Assembly: GCF_003144035.1 (NCBI RefSeq)
Contig: NZ_QFWT01000005.1
Coordinates: 186,001-250,000, forward strand
Direction of reading: 5' to 3'
From: Vibrio albus
Lineage (GTDB): Bacteria; Pseudomonadota; Gammaproteobacteria; Enterobacterales; Vibrionaceae
Length of the DNA: 64,000 bases
The notes below the pieces were generated by a model. The model searched no databases, was not told where the DNA came from, and worked only from the letters and a program-made list of their open reading frames with translations. Numbering within the stretch: position 1 is the stretch's first letter; every line of letters starts with the position of its first letter. This document shows, one piece after another, positions 43,693 through 52,819 of the stretch. Both the position numbers and the translations under genes were made by a program.

Positions 43693-44565
43693 TCAGTCGT
43701 GTCGGCCAACCATTTTCTCCTCTACTTCCTGTTGTCCTTTTAGTAACAGAATGGCTTCATCTGCTGGTTTCGGCGGGCTAAACAGATATCCCTGGATCAG
43801 TACACTGTTCTCCTGGGGCAGGTAGTTGAGTTGTTCGTGTTCTTCTATGCCTTCTACAACAACTTTTAGGTGCAGAGCGTGCGCCATTGTTACGACTGCC
43901 GAAAGAATGATGCTGTTATTACCTTCGTGTAGATCTTTAATAAATGCGCGGTCAATTTTCAAAATATCGATTGGCAATGTTCGCAAATAACCCAGTGAGG
44001 AATATCCGGTGCCAAAATCATCCAGTGCAACCTGTACTCCTATCTCTCGAAGTTTTCTCAGGTTGGTCAGTACTTTTTCATCGCCTTTGATGACAGACGA
44101 TTCTGTCAGTTCGACATAAATGCTGTCGAACGGAATGTCATAGTGTTTTACGCTGGCTTCTATTTCTTTGACGATATCCGCGTCGTTGACCTGCAAAGCT
44201 GAAAGGTTAATGCCGACCCGAAAATCTTTATAGCCAGCTTTTCTCCACTGGTATATCTGAAAACAAACGTTAGTGATGATCCATGAGCCAATACGCATGA
44301 TCAGACCATTTTCTTCGGCGATCTGAATAAATTTATCCGGCGGTATATTACCAAGCTCTTCATCTCTCCAGCGTATTAATGCCTCGTAGGACTGAATTTT
44401 CAGGTTCATACTGTCAACAATGGGTTGGTAGTGGATGCTGAAATTGCCGCGTTCGGTCGCCTGGTACAGGCGCTGTTCTATCCGGGCTCTTTCTTTTGTT
44501 TGTTGACTGATGGCTGGCGAATAGTAGCAATACTTATTTTTGCCGCTTTTTTTCGCCTCAGACAT
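43693..44565 (-). CDS. EAL-domain downstream fragment of an interrupted MbaA-like gene
   Basis: The 290 residues from an internal ATG contain an intact EAL domain: EALIRW at 61-63, followed by NLSALQV, ESSVIKGD, LDDFGTGYSSLGYLR and QGYLFSPP. The fragment has the same reading frame as the upstream 522-residue piece. The ATG at 44565 has no convincing ribosome binding site, with AGG only 2 bases before it, so expression as a separate soluble phosphodiesterase is doubtful. The last residues of the GGDEF domain lie between the stop and this ATG. Confidence 0.6.
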   Translation of the reverse strand: MSEAKKSGKNKYCYYSPAISQQTKERARIEQRLYQATERGNFSIHYQPIVDSMNLKIQSYEALIRWRDEELGNIPPDKFIQIAEENGLIMRIGSWIITNVCFQIYQWRKAGYKDFRVGINLSALQVNDADIVKEIEASVKHYDIPFDSIYVELTESSVIKGDEKVLTNLRKLREIGVQVALDDFGTGYSSLGYLRTLPIDILKIDRAFIKDLHEGNNSIILSAVVTMAHALHLKVVVEGIEEHEQLNYLPQENSVLIQGYLFSPPKPADEAILLLKGQQEVEEKMVGRHD

Positions 44566-44613
44566 GGCCTGGTCGGCAAATATGATCAGCTCTTCGGCAT
44601 CTTTTGTGTCGTT

Positions 44614-46182
44614 TTACCATAGAGCAATACCAATACTGGCTGTTACATAAACCGTATGCTCATTAATAGGAATCGGCCGGTTAATGGCTTCCATGATTCG
44701 CTCAGCTACCAGTGCCGCCTGATATGGAGCCCGAAGGTGGGGGAGAAGAATGGTAAACTCATCACCGCCAAGCCTTGAACAATTGCTTCTTTCATTATTC
44801 TGCTGATCGTTTTCTGCTTCATCATACTCGATACGTGTCGCCATATCTTCTGTTCTTAATAATTCTCTCAGGATATTGGCTATGGTCTGCAGAAGAAGGT
44901 CACCAGTGGCATGATTCATGTTGTCATTGACGGATTTAAAATTATCTAAGTCGACATACAGCAGAGCCAGTATTTCATGTTCATGATCGGCGTATTGGAT
45001 TGCGCGCATCAGGTTGCGCTGGAATAGGGTACGGTTTGGCAAACCTGTAAGAGAATCGATATAGGCAAGGTTGTGAATTCTCTGATTAGAGCGATAGAGT
45101 TCATGGCTGAAGTAAGTATAAGCACTGGCCAGTTCATTCAGCTCGTCACTGGTTGTTTTGGGAATCTCAACGATCTCTTCTCCAGTGCGTAATTGATACA
45201 CAGCCTGATTAATGGTTTCTATAGGGGTTAATATGTAGTTGCGAAACAGCTTCAGCATGAGAGGAATAGAGATCAGCAGCATCAGAGCGGCAAGAGCTAA
45301 AATGAAACTGTTGATACTCAATGACGAGGCCAGAAGAACATTTTCCGGAATGTATGCATGGAAAATCAGATCCTGGGCCAGTTTCGTTGAAAAATGCTGG
45401 ACTCTCTGATCATCTATGGTGGTACTGGTCCACTGATTAACGGGTAAAGTCTTCAGTTGTTTTATCAGATTATCACTATTTAAAATTTGCTTTTCACCGG
45501 GATAAGGCTGATAAATTTGGTTGCTTCGGGTAAGCAATGTGGTTCCCTGGTCCCATGGTGAGGGGATGTTGTGGAACAGTAGGTCTGTCGGGTCAATAGA
45601 GGCTGCCAGATAGCCTCTGGTTTTGGGGGCGGTGGTAAAGGTATCTTGGGTACGATCCCGGAAAATAATGGGTACAGAGACATAAAAAGTGTTCTTTTCT
45701 GTATCCGGGTTAATACCTAAATAAGTATGGAAGGCCGTTTTTTGCTGTTGTATTTCCCTGAAGAAAAGTGAGCCAGATTCATCTTCAGTGTAATTAACAG
45801 CGTTACGATTAGATACCCACAGATCCTCATAGCCGTTTGGAAGCAGTAAACTGATTTCCCTCAATTTAGGGTTTGTGTTTTGTACCGCGTGTAATTTTGC
45901 CAACATAGGTTTATGCATCAGCATATATCTGTCGGATTCGTCTTTAGTGAGAAGATACTGCCTCAGTAAGCTATCTTCAGACAGTGTTTTAAGTGCAATG
46001 GCGGTTTCTGTTATTCCATCGCGATAATGCATCTCCAGATGCTCGATGTAGTATTCAAGCTGAGCATGGCTGGTGTCCATATTTCGGTGCCAAAGCAGGT
46101 AGTAAGAGTACACTCCAACTAAAAGTAACGGAATAGTGACCAGAGGAATGATAGTCAGGCTTACTTTTGAGTTCAGGCGCAT
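44614..46182 (-). CDS. Sensor and truncated GGDEF part of an interrupted MbaA-like protein
   Basis: These 522 residues comprise a membrane segment (about 10-30), a periplasmic sensor region (31-285), a second membrane segment (about 288-312), a HAMP-like linker and a GGDEF domain with LGGDEFTILL (signature 472-476). The reading stops at ASIGIALW, 20 to 30 residues before the usual end of a GGDEF domain. If produced it would be a membrane-bound, probably inactive or unstable cyclase. The ATG lies 2 bases after the stop of the nspS-like gene, with a GGGAGG site inside the end of that gene. Confidence 0.7.
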   Translation of the reverse strand: MRLNSKVSLTIIPLVTIPLLLVGVYSYYLLWHRNMDTSHAQLEYYIEHLEMHYRDGITETAIALKTLSEDSLLRQYLLTKDESDRYMLMHKPMLAKLHAVQNTNPKLREISLLLPNGYEDLWVSNRNAVNYTEDESGSLFFREIQQQKTAFHTYLGINPDTEKNTFYVSVPIIFRDRTQDTFTTAPKTRGYLAASIDPTDLLFHNIPSPWDQGTTLLTRSNQIYQPYPGEKQILNSDNLIKQLKTLPVNQWTSTTIDDQRVQHFSTKLAQDLIFHAYIPENVLLASSLSINSFILALAALMLLISIPLMLKLFRNYILTPIETINQAVYQLRTGEEIVEIPKTTSDELNELASAYTYFSHELYRSNQRIHNLAYIDSLTGLPNRTLFQRNLMRAIQYADHEHEILALLYVDLDNFKSVNDNMNHATGDLLLQTIANILRELLRTEDMATRIEYDEAENDQQNNERSNCSRLGGDEFTILLPHLRAPYQAALVAERIMEAINRPIPINEHTVYVTASIGIALW

Positions 46183-46184
46183 AC

Positions 46185-47264
46185 TTACCTCCCATTACCT
46201 ATAAGCTTGGCGCTGATGGCATTTCGTTGTTTGAGTTGTTTTGGGGGAATTAGGCGAAATTGTTCTGATTTCATTAAAACATCTTCGCTTGGAAAGATTA
46301 TCGGATTGCTCAGGTAGTCTTCCGAAACCCATTTCTTAGCGCTGTTATTTGGAGTGGCATAGTTAGTGTAAACCGCTAACTGAGCCGCATTTTCTGGTTG
46401 GTTGATAAAATTAATAAATGCATGAGCGAGGTCAGGTCTGTGGGATTTGGCTCCTACAGTCAGATAGTCTGCCCACAGGTTGGTTCCTTCTTCTGGTATG
46501 GTAAACGCCAGCTGATCGAGAGGATCTTTTTCCATGACAGCTAATGCATCACCGCTGTAGGCAACGGTTATCCAGAGGTCACCAGATAAAATTTCTGAAT
46601 CATTCCCAACAGAAATATATTGGTAGGAACGAACATAATGTTTTTGCTTACGAAGTAGATCGGCCGCCTGTTTTAATGCTTTAGCACTTCCTTCATTGAT
46701 GGAGTAGCCCAGGGCTTTGAGCGCGATACTGATCATCTCATTGCTGTCTGAAAACATCCCGACCTTTCCTTTCAGGGCTGGCGCGGGCTTAAATAGGTCC
46801 ATCCAGCTGGTTATCTTGTACGGAATATGATCTCTCCGGTAGAGAATACCGGTTGTACCCCAGAAGTAGGGGACACCATAAGTATTCACGTATGGATAGG
46901 CATTTAACCATTTCTTACTGATGTGCCGCCGGTTAGGAACCCGTGTCAGGTCGAGGGGGGCTAGCCAGCCGTGGTGAATATAAGGTTCGATATCAATACC
47001 TGACGTTAAAATAATATCGAAGCCTTCTGCATCGTTATCAAGAAGAATTTGAGTGCGGTGTTCATCCGATTCAAAATAGATCTCTGAAACCCGGGTGTGA
47101 AATGCTTGTTCAAACTGCTTAACCAGATTTGGATCCAGGTATTCCGCCCAGTTAAGAATAATGAGTCTATCATTCGGGGCATTATCTTCAGCCAGAGCGA
47201 TATGGGTATTTTGAGTAATCAGTAAAAGGAGCAGTAATCCGTACTGACGCCATTGCTTAACCAT
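46185..47264 (-). CDS. nspS: NspS-like periplasmic polyamine-binding protein
   Basis: A PotD/PotF-family periplasmic binding protein. From the ATG at 47264 it is 359 residues with a signal peptide (MVKQWRQYGLLLLLLITQ, cleavage near Ala26); the frame is open further upstream to 47324 without need. LIILNWAEYLDPNLVKQFE at the mature N-terminus and the LWITVAYSGDALAV block are typical of spermidine/putrescine binders. No ABC permease or ATPase genes follow. Instead a GGDEF-EAL membrane protein begins 2 bases after its stop. This is the nspS-mbaA arrangement, in which the binding protein signals polyamines to the membrane enzyme rather than feeding a transporter. Confidence 0.85.
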   Translation of the reverse strand: MVKQWRQYGLLLLLLITQNTHIALAEDNAPNDRLIILNWAEYLDPNLVKQFEQAFHTRVSEIYFESDEHRTQILLDNDAEGFDIILTSGIDIEPYIHHGWLAPLDLTRVPNRRHISKKWLNAYPYVNTYGVPYFWGTTGILYRRDHIPYKITSWMDLFKPAPALKGKVGMFSDSNEMISIALKALGYSINEGSAKALKQAADLLRKQKHYVRSYQYISVGNDSEILSGDLWITVAYSGDALAVMEKDPLDQLAFTIPEEGTNLWADYLTVGAKSHRPDLAHAFINFINQPENAAQLAVYTNYATPNNSAKKWVSEDYLSNPIIFPSEDVLMKSEQFRLIPPKQLKQRNAISAKLIGNGR

Positions 47265-47473
47265 ATCCCTAGCCTTTAATTTGTAGTTATAACAAAAGGC
47301 TAGTCCATGCTCATATTCAAGCAAGTGTTTAGATTTGAGACATTTGTTACTTTTTTGTTAAGTAACGAAATTTACCATGATAATAATAGATTTATTAATA
47401 GCGAATACATTCTTTCTGTTTATATAAAAGGGAGGATGTAATGTTTTTGGTTATATCAATTAGTGTCATGATG

Positions 47474-47525
47474 CTAGGGGGTACCCTAGTCTGAAGTAAC
47501 AACCAGCCCCACCACTGAGGTGGGG
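47474..47525. terminator. Two hairpins between the nspS-like and dat genes
   Basis: CTAGGG-GGTA-CCCTAG (47474-47489) and CCCCACC-ACTGA-GGTGGGG (47507-47525). The second lies 32 bases downstream of the dat stop (minus strand) and could end that transcript, although no clear T-run follows. Confidence 0.5.
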
Positions 47526-47557
47526 TGGTGTTGGAGGGAAAAGACGATAGCAAATAA

Positions 47558-48418
47558 TCAATCGGCGGTTGATTTCGCTACATCAATATAAATATCACGC
47601 AGTTTCTTTGCTATTTCTCCGGGTTTTCCATCGCCAATGGAATGTCCGTCAATATTAATGACCGGCCAGACAAAAGTAGTGGCAGAGCTAACGAAGGCTT
47701 CTTTCGCCTGATAGGCTTCTTCAATGGTAAAATTACGTTCTTCTACTTCGATACTGGCATCGTTCGCCAGTTGCAGAAGGCTTTTACGGGTAATACCGTG
47801 CAGGATATCGTTACTTAACGGGCGGGTGATAAGTTTGCCTTCCTGAGTCACAATATAAGCATTGTTTGAGCTGCCCTCTGTAACATGACCGTCTTCGATA
47901 AGCCAAGCGTCAGAAGCACCAGCTGCCAGAGCGGCTTGTTTAGCCAGACAAGGAGCCAGTAGCCCTACAGTTTTAATATCACGGCGTCTCCAGCGAATAT
48001 CCGGCACAGAAATCACTTTGATGCCTTTTTCAGCTTTAGCACAGTGGATCAGCTCACGGCTTTGGGTAAACAGTACCAAAGTTGGTTCAATATCTTCTGA
48101 AGGAAAGGCAAAATCACGATCACCGGTGCTGCCGCGAGTAAGTTGGAGGTAAATACCGCCTTCTACCAGTGCGTTTTTCTTAATCAGCTCTTTCTGGATG
48201 GATGTCAGAACTTCAGCTGAGACTGGTAATTTCAGTTCGAGCTCTTTACAAGAACGCTCAAGTCGGGCGATATGACCATCATTGTCGATCAATTTGCCAT
48301 CGAGTACCGCAGTCACTTCATATACCGCATCAGAAAACAGGAAGCCTCGGTCGAATACAGAAACTGTCGCTTCTGACTCTGGCATATAGCCGCCATTTAC
48401 GTAAACAATTCGTTCCAT
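47558..48418 (-). CDS. dat: D-amino acid aminotransferase
   Basis: A class IV PLP aminotransferase that moves amino groups between D-alanine, D-glutamate and other D-amino acids and their keto acids. The ATG at 48418 gives 286 residues with the usual N-terminus MERIVYVNGGYMP. The PLP lysine is Lys149 in RRRDIKTVGLL. The class IV stretch EGSSNNAYIV is present. A reading frame 16 codons longer exists. It sits downstream of dgcA in the same direction, so it probably interconverts the D-amino acids handled by dgcN and dgcA. Branched-chain aminotransferase and aminodeoxychorismate lyase are less likely alternatives. Confidence 0.9.
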   Translation of the reverse strand: MERIVYVNGGYMPESEATVSVFDRGFLFSDAVYEVTAVLDGKLIDNDGHIARLERSCKELELKLPVSAEVLTSIQKELIKKNALVEGGIYLQLTRGSTGDRDFAFPSEDIEPTLVLFTQSRELIHCAKAEKGIKVISVPDIRWRRRDIKTVGLLAPCLAKQAALAAGASDAWLIEDGHVTEGSSNNAYIVTQEGKLITRPLSNDILHGITRKSLLQLANDASIEVEERNFTIEEAYQAKEAFVSSATTFVWPVINIDGHSIGDGKPGEIAKKLRDIYIDVAKSTAD

Positions 48419-48440
48419 AGTATGTATATCCTTTAGGTAA

Positions 48441-48458
48441 CGGGCTGTATTGAGCCCG
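48441..48458. repeat. Hairpin between dgcA and dat
   Basis: CGGGCT-GTATTG-AGCCCG forms a 6-bp GC-rich stem in the 85-base gap. Without a T-run it may be a processing or attenuation point that sets different levels of dgcNA and dat. Confidence 0.4.
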
Positions 48459-48503
48459 CTACTCATTTATTTTACTCAGGAGAGCATTGACTCTCCCCCG
48501 GGA

Positions 48504-49481
48504 TCAGCCCCATAGACCTGCAGAAAATGGCTGCATCTCATTCATACTGAACTCGAAGCCGTTGTCTATATCCGTTTCGAGCAGTAGTGGGCCGTCTAAA
48601 TCGACGATCTCTGCACCCTGAGCGACAACAAAAGCTGGTGCCATACTCAGCGAAGAAGCCAGCATGCAGCCTACCATCACCTGTAATCCCAGCTTTTCCG
48701 CTTCCTGTTTCACGGCGAGTGCTTCTGTTAAGCCACCGGTTTTATCGATCTTTATGTTGATCATTTCATAGCGTTCAGCCAGCTTCGCCAGGTTTTTTCT
48801 GTCGTGGCAAGATTCATCAGCACAGATTGGAATCGGATGTTCCAGCTCTGCAAGTACAGCGTCGTTGTCCGAAGGGAAAGGCTGTTCGATCATTGCTACG
48901 TCGAGCTTTACCAGTTCCGGGATCAACTGTTGATAAAGCTCCGGTGTCCAGGCTTCATTCGCATCTAATATAATTTTAGACGCTGGAGCACCTCTGCGGA
49001 CAGCTTGTACTCTGGCTAAATCTTCCTCTCCGCCCAGTTTGAGTTTCAGCAGAGGGCGACTGGCATTATCGATGGCCGCTTTTTCCATATTGTCTGGTGT
49101 ATCCAGAGAAAGGGTATAAGCCGTCACCAACGGTTTCGGGCTGATACCTACTTTATCCCATATGGAGGTCTTTGAAGCTTTACATTCCCAGTCCCAGAAG
49201 GCACAGTCGAGTGCGTTACGGGCGGCTCCGGAAGGTAACCATTTCTGGATATCGTCCCTTGTCGGAATATTTTCTTTCAGCTTTGGAATCACCGCTTCCA
49301 ACTGAGTCAACACACTGGCAACCGATTCGTTGTATCTGGCGTAGGGAACGCACTCTCCCCGCCCGACAACACCGTTTTCTTCGATCTCAACGACAACCAC
49401 TTCAGCTTCGGTTTTACTGCCTCTTGAGATAGTAAAACTGCCTCGTATCGGCCAGCTGTTAGCGTAAATACGAACTTTCAT
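48504..49481 (-). CDS. dgcA: DgcA, dipeptide epimerase-family N-acetyl-D-glutamate racemase
   Basis: An enolase-superfamily enzyme of the L-Ala-D/L-Glu epimerase family, 325 residues from the ATG at 49481. Catalytic residues are visible: the KxK pair in LLKLKLGGEED, metal ligands Asp in ILDANEAW, Glu in MIEQPF and Asp in ICADES, and the second base Lys in INIKIDKTGG. The start overlaps the dgcN stop as TAATG, so the genes are coupled. In marine bacteria DgcN and DgcA convert D-glutamate by N-acetylation and racemisation. Without dgcN, cell-wall dipeptide epimerisation would be the default call. Confidence 0.88.
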   Translation of the reverse strand: MKVRIYANSWPIRGSFTISRGSKTEAEVVVVEIEENGVVGRGECVPYARYNESVASVLTQLEAVIPKLKENIPTRDDIQKWLPSGAARNALDCAFWDWECKASKTSIWDKVGISPKPLVTAYTLSLDTPDNMEKAAIDNASRPLLKLKLGGEEDLARVQAVRRGAPASKIILDANEAWTPELYQQLIPELVKLDVAMIEQPFPSDNDAVLAELEHPIPICADESCHDRKNLAKLAERYEMINIKIDKTGGLTEALAVKQEAEKLGLQVMVGCMLASSLSMAPAFVVAQGAEIVDLDGPLLLETDIDNGFEFSMNEMQPFSAGLWG

Positions 49482-50491
49482 TACGCGTCCTCTCTGACCG
49501 CGCATTCAACGATTCGGCTAACACCCTGACGGAAAGGATCGACAGTTGGCAAGCCAGTTTCAGTCTCGATTTTGTCCATAAGAGCGAGTGCTTCTGCTTC
49601 TTCCAGTTGAGAGGTATTGACGGAAATGCCGACAAAATGAGCTGCTGGGTTAGTCAGCCGCGCTGTTGCCAGGTTGGCTGCCATACATTCCTGGATACTT
49701 GGTAAGGAATATTCAGGTACACCACGCATATGAGTTCGGGTTGGCTCATGGCACAGAACCAGAGCATCTGCCTGGCTACCGTGGATCAGACCCGTAGTCA
49801 CGCCAGCAAAAGATGGGTGGAACAGAGAACCCTGACCTTCCAGAATGTCCCAGTGATCATCTGTGTTGTCCGGAGAAATAGCTTCGATAGCACCCGCAAT
49901 AAAGTCTGCGACTACACAGTCAACACTGACGCCGTTACCGCTGATTAGGATTCCGGTTTGTCCGGTTGCACGGAAATCAACGTTAATGCCTTGTGCATTC
50001 ATTTCTTTTTCAATTGCCAGAGAGGTATACATTTTACCTACCGAGCAGTCGGTACCAACGGTAAGCAGGCGTTTACCCGAACGTTTTTTACCATTCGCGA
50101 CAGGGTAGCTTTGTGTCGGATAGCGAACATCGAACAATTTTCTGCCTGCTCGGTTGGCAACCTCAACAAGTTCAGGAATGTCATTCAGACGATTGTGCAG
50201 ACCGGATGCGAGATCCATACCGGCTTCCAGTGCTTCTTTAAGAACACTGATCCATTCTTCAGAGATTATACCACCGCGGTTTGCAACACCGATGACCAGT
50301 GTTTTTGCGCCCGCTTTAGCCGCAGCTTCAATAGTCATATCTTCAAGGCCACAATCAGCCTGACAAGATTCCAGACGGAACTGGCCTACACAATACTCTG
50401 GGTGCCATTGTTTAATACCCTGAGCAACTTTAGCTGCTAGTGGATCGGCTGCATCACCAAGGAAAAGAAGGTAAGGCTTTTGTAATTCCAT
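49481..50491 (-). CDS. dgcN: DgcN, DUF1611-family N-acetyltransferase for D-glutamate
   Basis: A 336-residue protein of the DUF1611 family with an N-terminal Rossmann-like part and a C-terminal P-loop-like part. The latter holds RLLTVGTDCSVGKMYTSLAIEKEM, the characteristic GTDCxxGK nucleotide-binding stretch. The start at 50491 has GGAG at 6 bases; the earlier ATG at 50503 is part of that ribosome binding site. Members of this family next to a dipeptide epimerase act in D-glutamate use in marine Pseudoalteromonas. It is the first gene of a dgcN-dgcA unit. No DgcR-type regulator lies in the window. Confidence 0.87.
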   Translation of the reverse strand: MELQKPYLLFLGDAADPLAAKVAQGIKQWHPEYCVGQFRLESCQADCGLEDMTIEAAAKAGAKTLVIGVANRGGIISEEWISVLKEALEAGMDLASGLHNRLNDIPELVEVANRAGRKLFDVRYPTQSYPVANGKKRSGKRLLTVGTDCSVGKMYTSLAIEKEMNAQGINVDFRATGQTGILISGNGVSVDCVVADFIAGAIEAISPDNTDDHWDILEGQGSLFHPSFAGVTTGLIHGSQADALVLCHEPTRTHMRGVPEYSLPSIQECMAANLATARLTNPAAHFVGISVNTSQLEEAEALALMDKIETETGLPTVDPFRQGVSRIVECAVREDA

Positions 50492-51297
50492 TTTGATCTC
50501 CATACATCATAGCTCCCTGCCGGAGCCTTCTGATAATCTTAATGTGGTCATATATTTTGTTTGATTCGTAAATTGCAGAGCAAAATTCATGACAACTTTT
50601 CGGATATTACATAAAAAAATTAAAAAGTAACCAGCTTTAACTCAGCTGTGTGAATGGATTGGGGGATTTTTCGAGGTTTGTTTTATGATGAAATCTGTTT
50701 TTGATAATTCGTCTTTTTGTTGTTTTTATGAAATTAAATACTGTATGAGTTGTGGGGGTGAAATGATTGTCTGCCTCTTTGTCGATTGACCATTTTATAT
50801 AATTTTTAGAATTTGCGTTGATGGCAGAATATTATGTTGGTATTGGAGGGGGGGAATTTTTTGCACTTTTATGAAGCGACGCAGGTTTAAAGATTTATCC
50901 TGTCTTATGTGGTAGGTGATTATCCTTGTTTTTAAGTTTATTGTGCACTAAAAATAAGCACGATGCATTTTATTGGTGCATTTTATGGCTGTTTTTGTGG
51001 GAAATAATGAAATTTATATCTTCTTTGTTTTAGGGGGATTTTTGGTAGGAATGTATCTGAGTAGTAGATAAACCCAAAATCATTGATTTTCATTAAGTTT
51101 AAAAATATCGTATTTTCTAGTGTTTTATTCCGTATGTGTGCGCTCTGTTAGAGCATATGGCCGCTATTTTTTGATAAATAGCACAACAAAAATATGGCGT
51201 TGTCCTCTTTCAAGTTTTAGTATTTGCTCTATCTCTATTTCTGGTCTGCTAATTGCTATCAGACAAATGTCCTGATAATGGCATAAGGAAATAGTGT

Positions 51298-51358
51298 TAT
51301 ACCCAAGTGAACTCAAGGTTCAGCAATTAGAACATTCAGTGTTTAGAGCATGGGTATA
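51298..51358. repeat. Inverted-repeat element with TATACCCA/TGGGTATA ends
   Basis: Eight-base perfect terminal inverted repeats, TATACCCA and TGGGTATA, bound a 61-base element. A second palindrome, TGAAC-TCAAG-GTTCA, lies just inside the left end. The form matches small dispersed intergenic elements of vibrios. It lies in the symporter leader region. Confidence 0.6.
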
Positions 51359-51367
51359 TCTGTTTTA

Positions 51368-51418
51368 GCTCCGGTCCCGGTAACTCTTTGATTGTACTTT
51401 CTTAAGGGACCTCCAGAG
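51368..51418 (+). other. Predicted hairpin in the alanine symporter leader
   Basis: GCTC and GGTCCC on the left (51368-51378) can pair with GGGACC and GAGC on the right (51406-51418), enclosing about 27 bases, shortly before the ribosome binding site. It may regulate translation or transcription. No T-run is present, and the ligand, if any, is unknown. Confidence 0.35.
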
Positions 51419-51445
51419 CATAAATTTATAATTCGGAGATAGATA

Positions 51446-52819
51446 ATGGACCTGGTAACAGATTTTATTAGTCAGATTAATGGCTTAGTATGGGGTTGGC
51501 CGATGCTGATCCTGATTTTAGGCATTGGTATTTATTTAAGCCTAGGACTGAAATTATTTCCTATTCTTCAACTGGGCAGTGCATTCAAGTTACTTTGGGA
51601 TGGCCGATCTTCGAATGATGATGGAGAGATCCCTCCTTATCAGGCGCTGATGACGGCAATGTCTGCAACTGTGGGTACAGGTAACATTGCAGGGGTCGCG
51701 ACAGCGGTATTTATTGGTGGCCCCGGCGCGCTGTTCTGGATGTGGATAACGGCGCTGTTTGGTATGGCAACGAAGTTTGCTGAAGCGGTCCTGGCGGTAA
51801 AGTATCGTGAAAAAGATAAGAACGGTGCGTATGTTGGCGGGCCTATGTACTATATTAAAAATGGTATGGGCCAGAAGTGGGCTTGGCTGGGTACATTATT
51901 CGCTGTCTTTGGTGCTATTGCCGGTTTTGGGATTGGCAACACAGTACAGTCCAACTCCATTGCTCAGGTTCTTGAGTCCAACTTTGGTTTTTCTCCTTTA
52001 GTTGTTGGCCTGGTAGTTATGGTTGCAGTCGGTTTGGTGATTATTGGTGGTATTAAACGTATCGGTAAATTCGCAGGGGCCATGGTACCGTTTATGGCGG
52101 TTGCTTATGTGGCAAGTGGTTTACTGATTCTTGGTATGAATGCAGATAAAGTTGGTGATGCGTTCGCGATTATCTTTACTCATGCGTTCAGTCCGGCTTC
52201 TGCGACGGGCGGTTTTGCAGGCGCAAGTATCATGATGGCCATTCGTTTCGGTGTTGCTCGAGGTATCTTCTCTAACGAAGCGGGTCTGGGTTCCGCTCCT
52301 ATTGCACACGCCAGTGCTCAGACTAGTGATCCGGTTCGTCAAGGTCTGGTCGCTATGTTAGGTACTTTTATGGACACGCTTCTGATCTGTACGATCACGG
52401 GTCTGGTCATCATCATTTCCGGTGCCTGGACTGAAGGTGAGTCTGGTGCCGCACTGACGTCTCTGGCTTTTGATACTGTGCTTCCGGGTTGGGGTAGCAA
52501 CATGGTTGCTATTGGTCTGGCTGTGTTTGCCTTCACAACTATTATCGGCTGGTCTATCTATGGTGAACGTTGCGTTGAGTACCTCTTTGGTGAAAAAGCC
52601 GTTCTGCCTTATCGTGTGCTTTGGGTCATTGCGGTGCCGGTTGGTGCAGCTCTGAATCTTGATTTTGTCTGGCTGGTGGCGGATACGCTGAATGCCATGA
52701 TGGCGATTCCTAACCTGATTGCACTAGCGGTACTGAGTCCTGTAGTATTTGCTCTTACAAAGAGCTATTTCTCTTCAGATAAAGAACAGTCGGCTTCTTC
52801 AGTGCGAGCAACGAAATAA
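51446..52819 (+). CDS. AGCS-family Na+/alanine or glycine symporter
   Basis: A 457-residue sodium-coupled carrier for alanine or glycine with about eleven hydrophobic segments. Typical blocks are TAMSATVGTGNIAGVATAVFIGGPGALFWMW (the substrate-site region), KYREKDKNGAYVGGPMYYIKNGMG and GVARGIFSNEAGLGSAPIAHAS. A GGAG site precedes the ATG. It lies 153 bases before alr on the same strand, so uptake of alanine and its racemisation may be linked. Both D- and L-alanine are carried by some family members. Confidence 0.95.
   Translation: MDLVTDFISQINGLVWGWPMLILILGIGIYLSLGLKLFPILQLGSAFKLLWDGRSSNDDGEIPPYQALMTAMSATVGTGNIAGVATAVFIGGPGALFWMWITALFGMATKFAEAVLAVKYREKDKNGAYVGGPMYYIKNGMGQKWAWLGTLFAVFGAIAGFGIGNTVQSNSIAQVLESNFGFSPLVVGLVVMVAVGLVIIGGIKRIGKFAGAMVPFMAVAYVASGLLILGMNADKVGDAFAIIFTHAFSPASATGGFAGASIMMAIRFGVARGIFSNEAGLGSAPIAHASAQTSDPVRQGLVAMLGTFMDTLLICTITGLVIIISGAWTEGESGAALTSLAFDTVLPGWGSNMVAIGLAVFAFTTIIGWSIYGERCVEYLFGEKAVLPYRVLWVIAVPVGAALNLDFVWLVADTLNAMMAIPNLIALAVLSPVVFALTKSYFSSDKEQSASSVRATK

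Larger units (their letters stand above)
43693..46182 (-). pseudogene. mbaA: MbaA-like polyamine-responsive GGDEF-EAL membrane protein, interrupted by an in-frame TAA
   Basis: Read through one TAA at 44614-44616, the frame runs 829 codons. It encodes two membrane segments, a periplasmic sensor, HAMP, GGDEF and EAL, the architecture of V. cholerae MbaA. MbaA is a cyclic-di-GMP phosphodiesterase controlled by the norspermidine-binding protein NspS. The sequence on each side of the stop continues the same domain: GIALW, stop, NDTKDAEELIIFADQAM. There is no insertion or frameshift. A single nonsense change, a sequencing error or stop readthrough are the possible explanations. The upstream partner gene is intact. 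The gene name rests on architecture and context. Confidence 0.75.
50492..51445. other. Long AT-rich region between divergent dgcN and alanine symporter genes
   Basis: 954 bases with no open reading frame of note. The right 150 bases hold an inverted-repeat element (51298-51358) and a leader hairpin (51368-51418). A GCTCT-GTT-AGAGC hairpin lies near 51142. A glycine riboswitch of the type upstream of some vibrio alanine/glycine symporters was looked for and not found. The middle part shows nothing I can identify. Confidence 0.55.

Noticed and set aside
51200..51445. Glycine riboswitch in front of the Na+/alanine symporter
   Set aside because: Conserved aptamer blocks are absent; only a simple hairpin is present.
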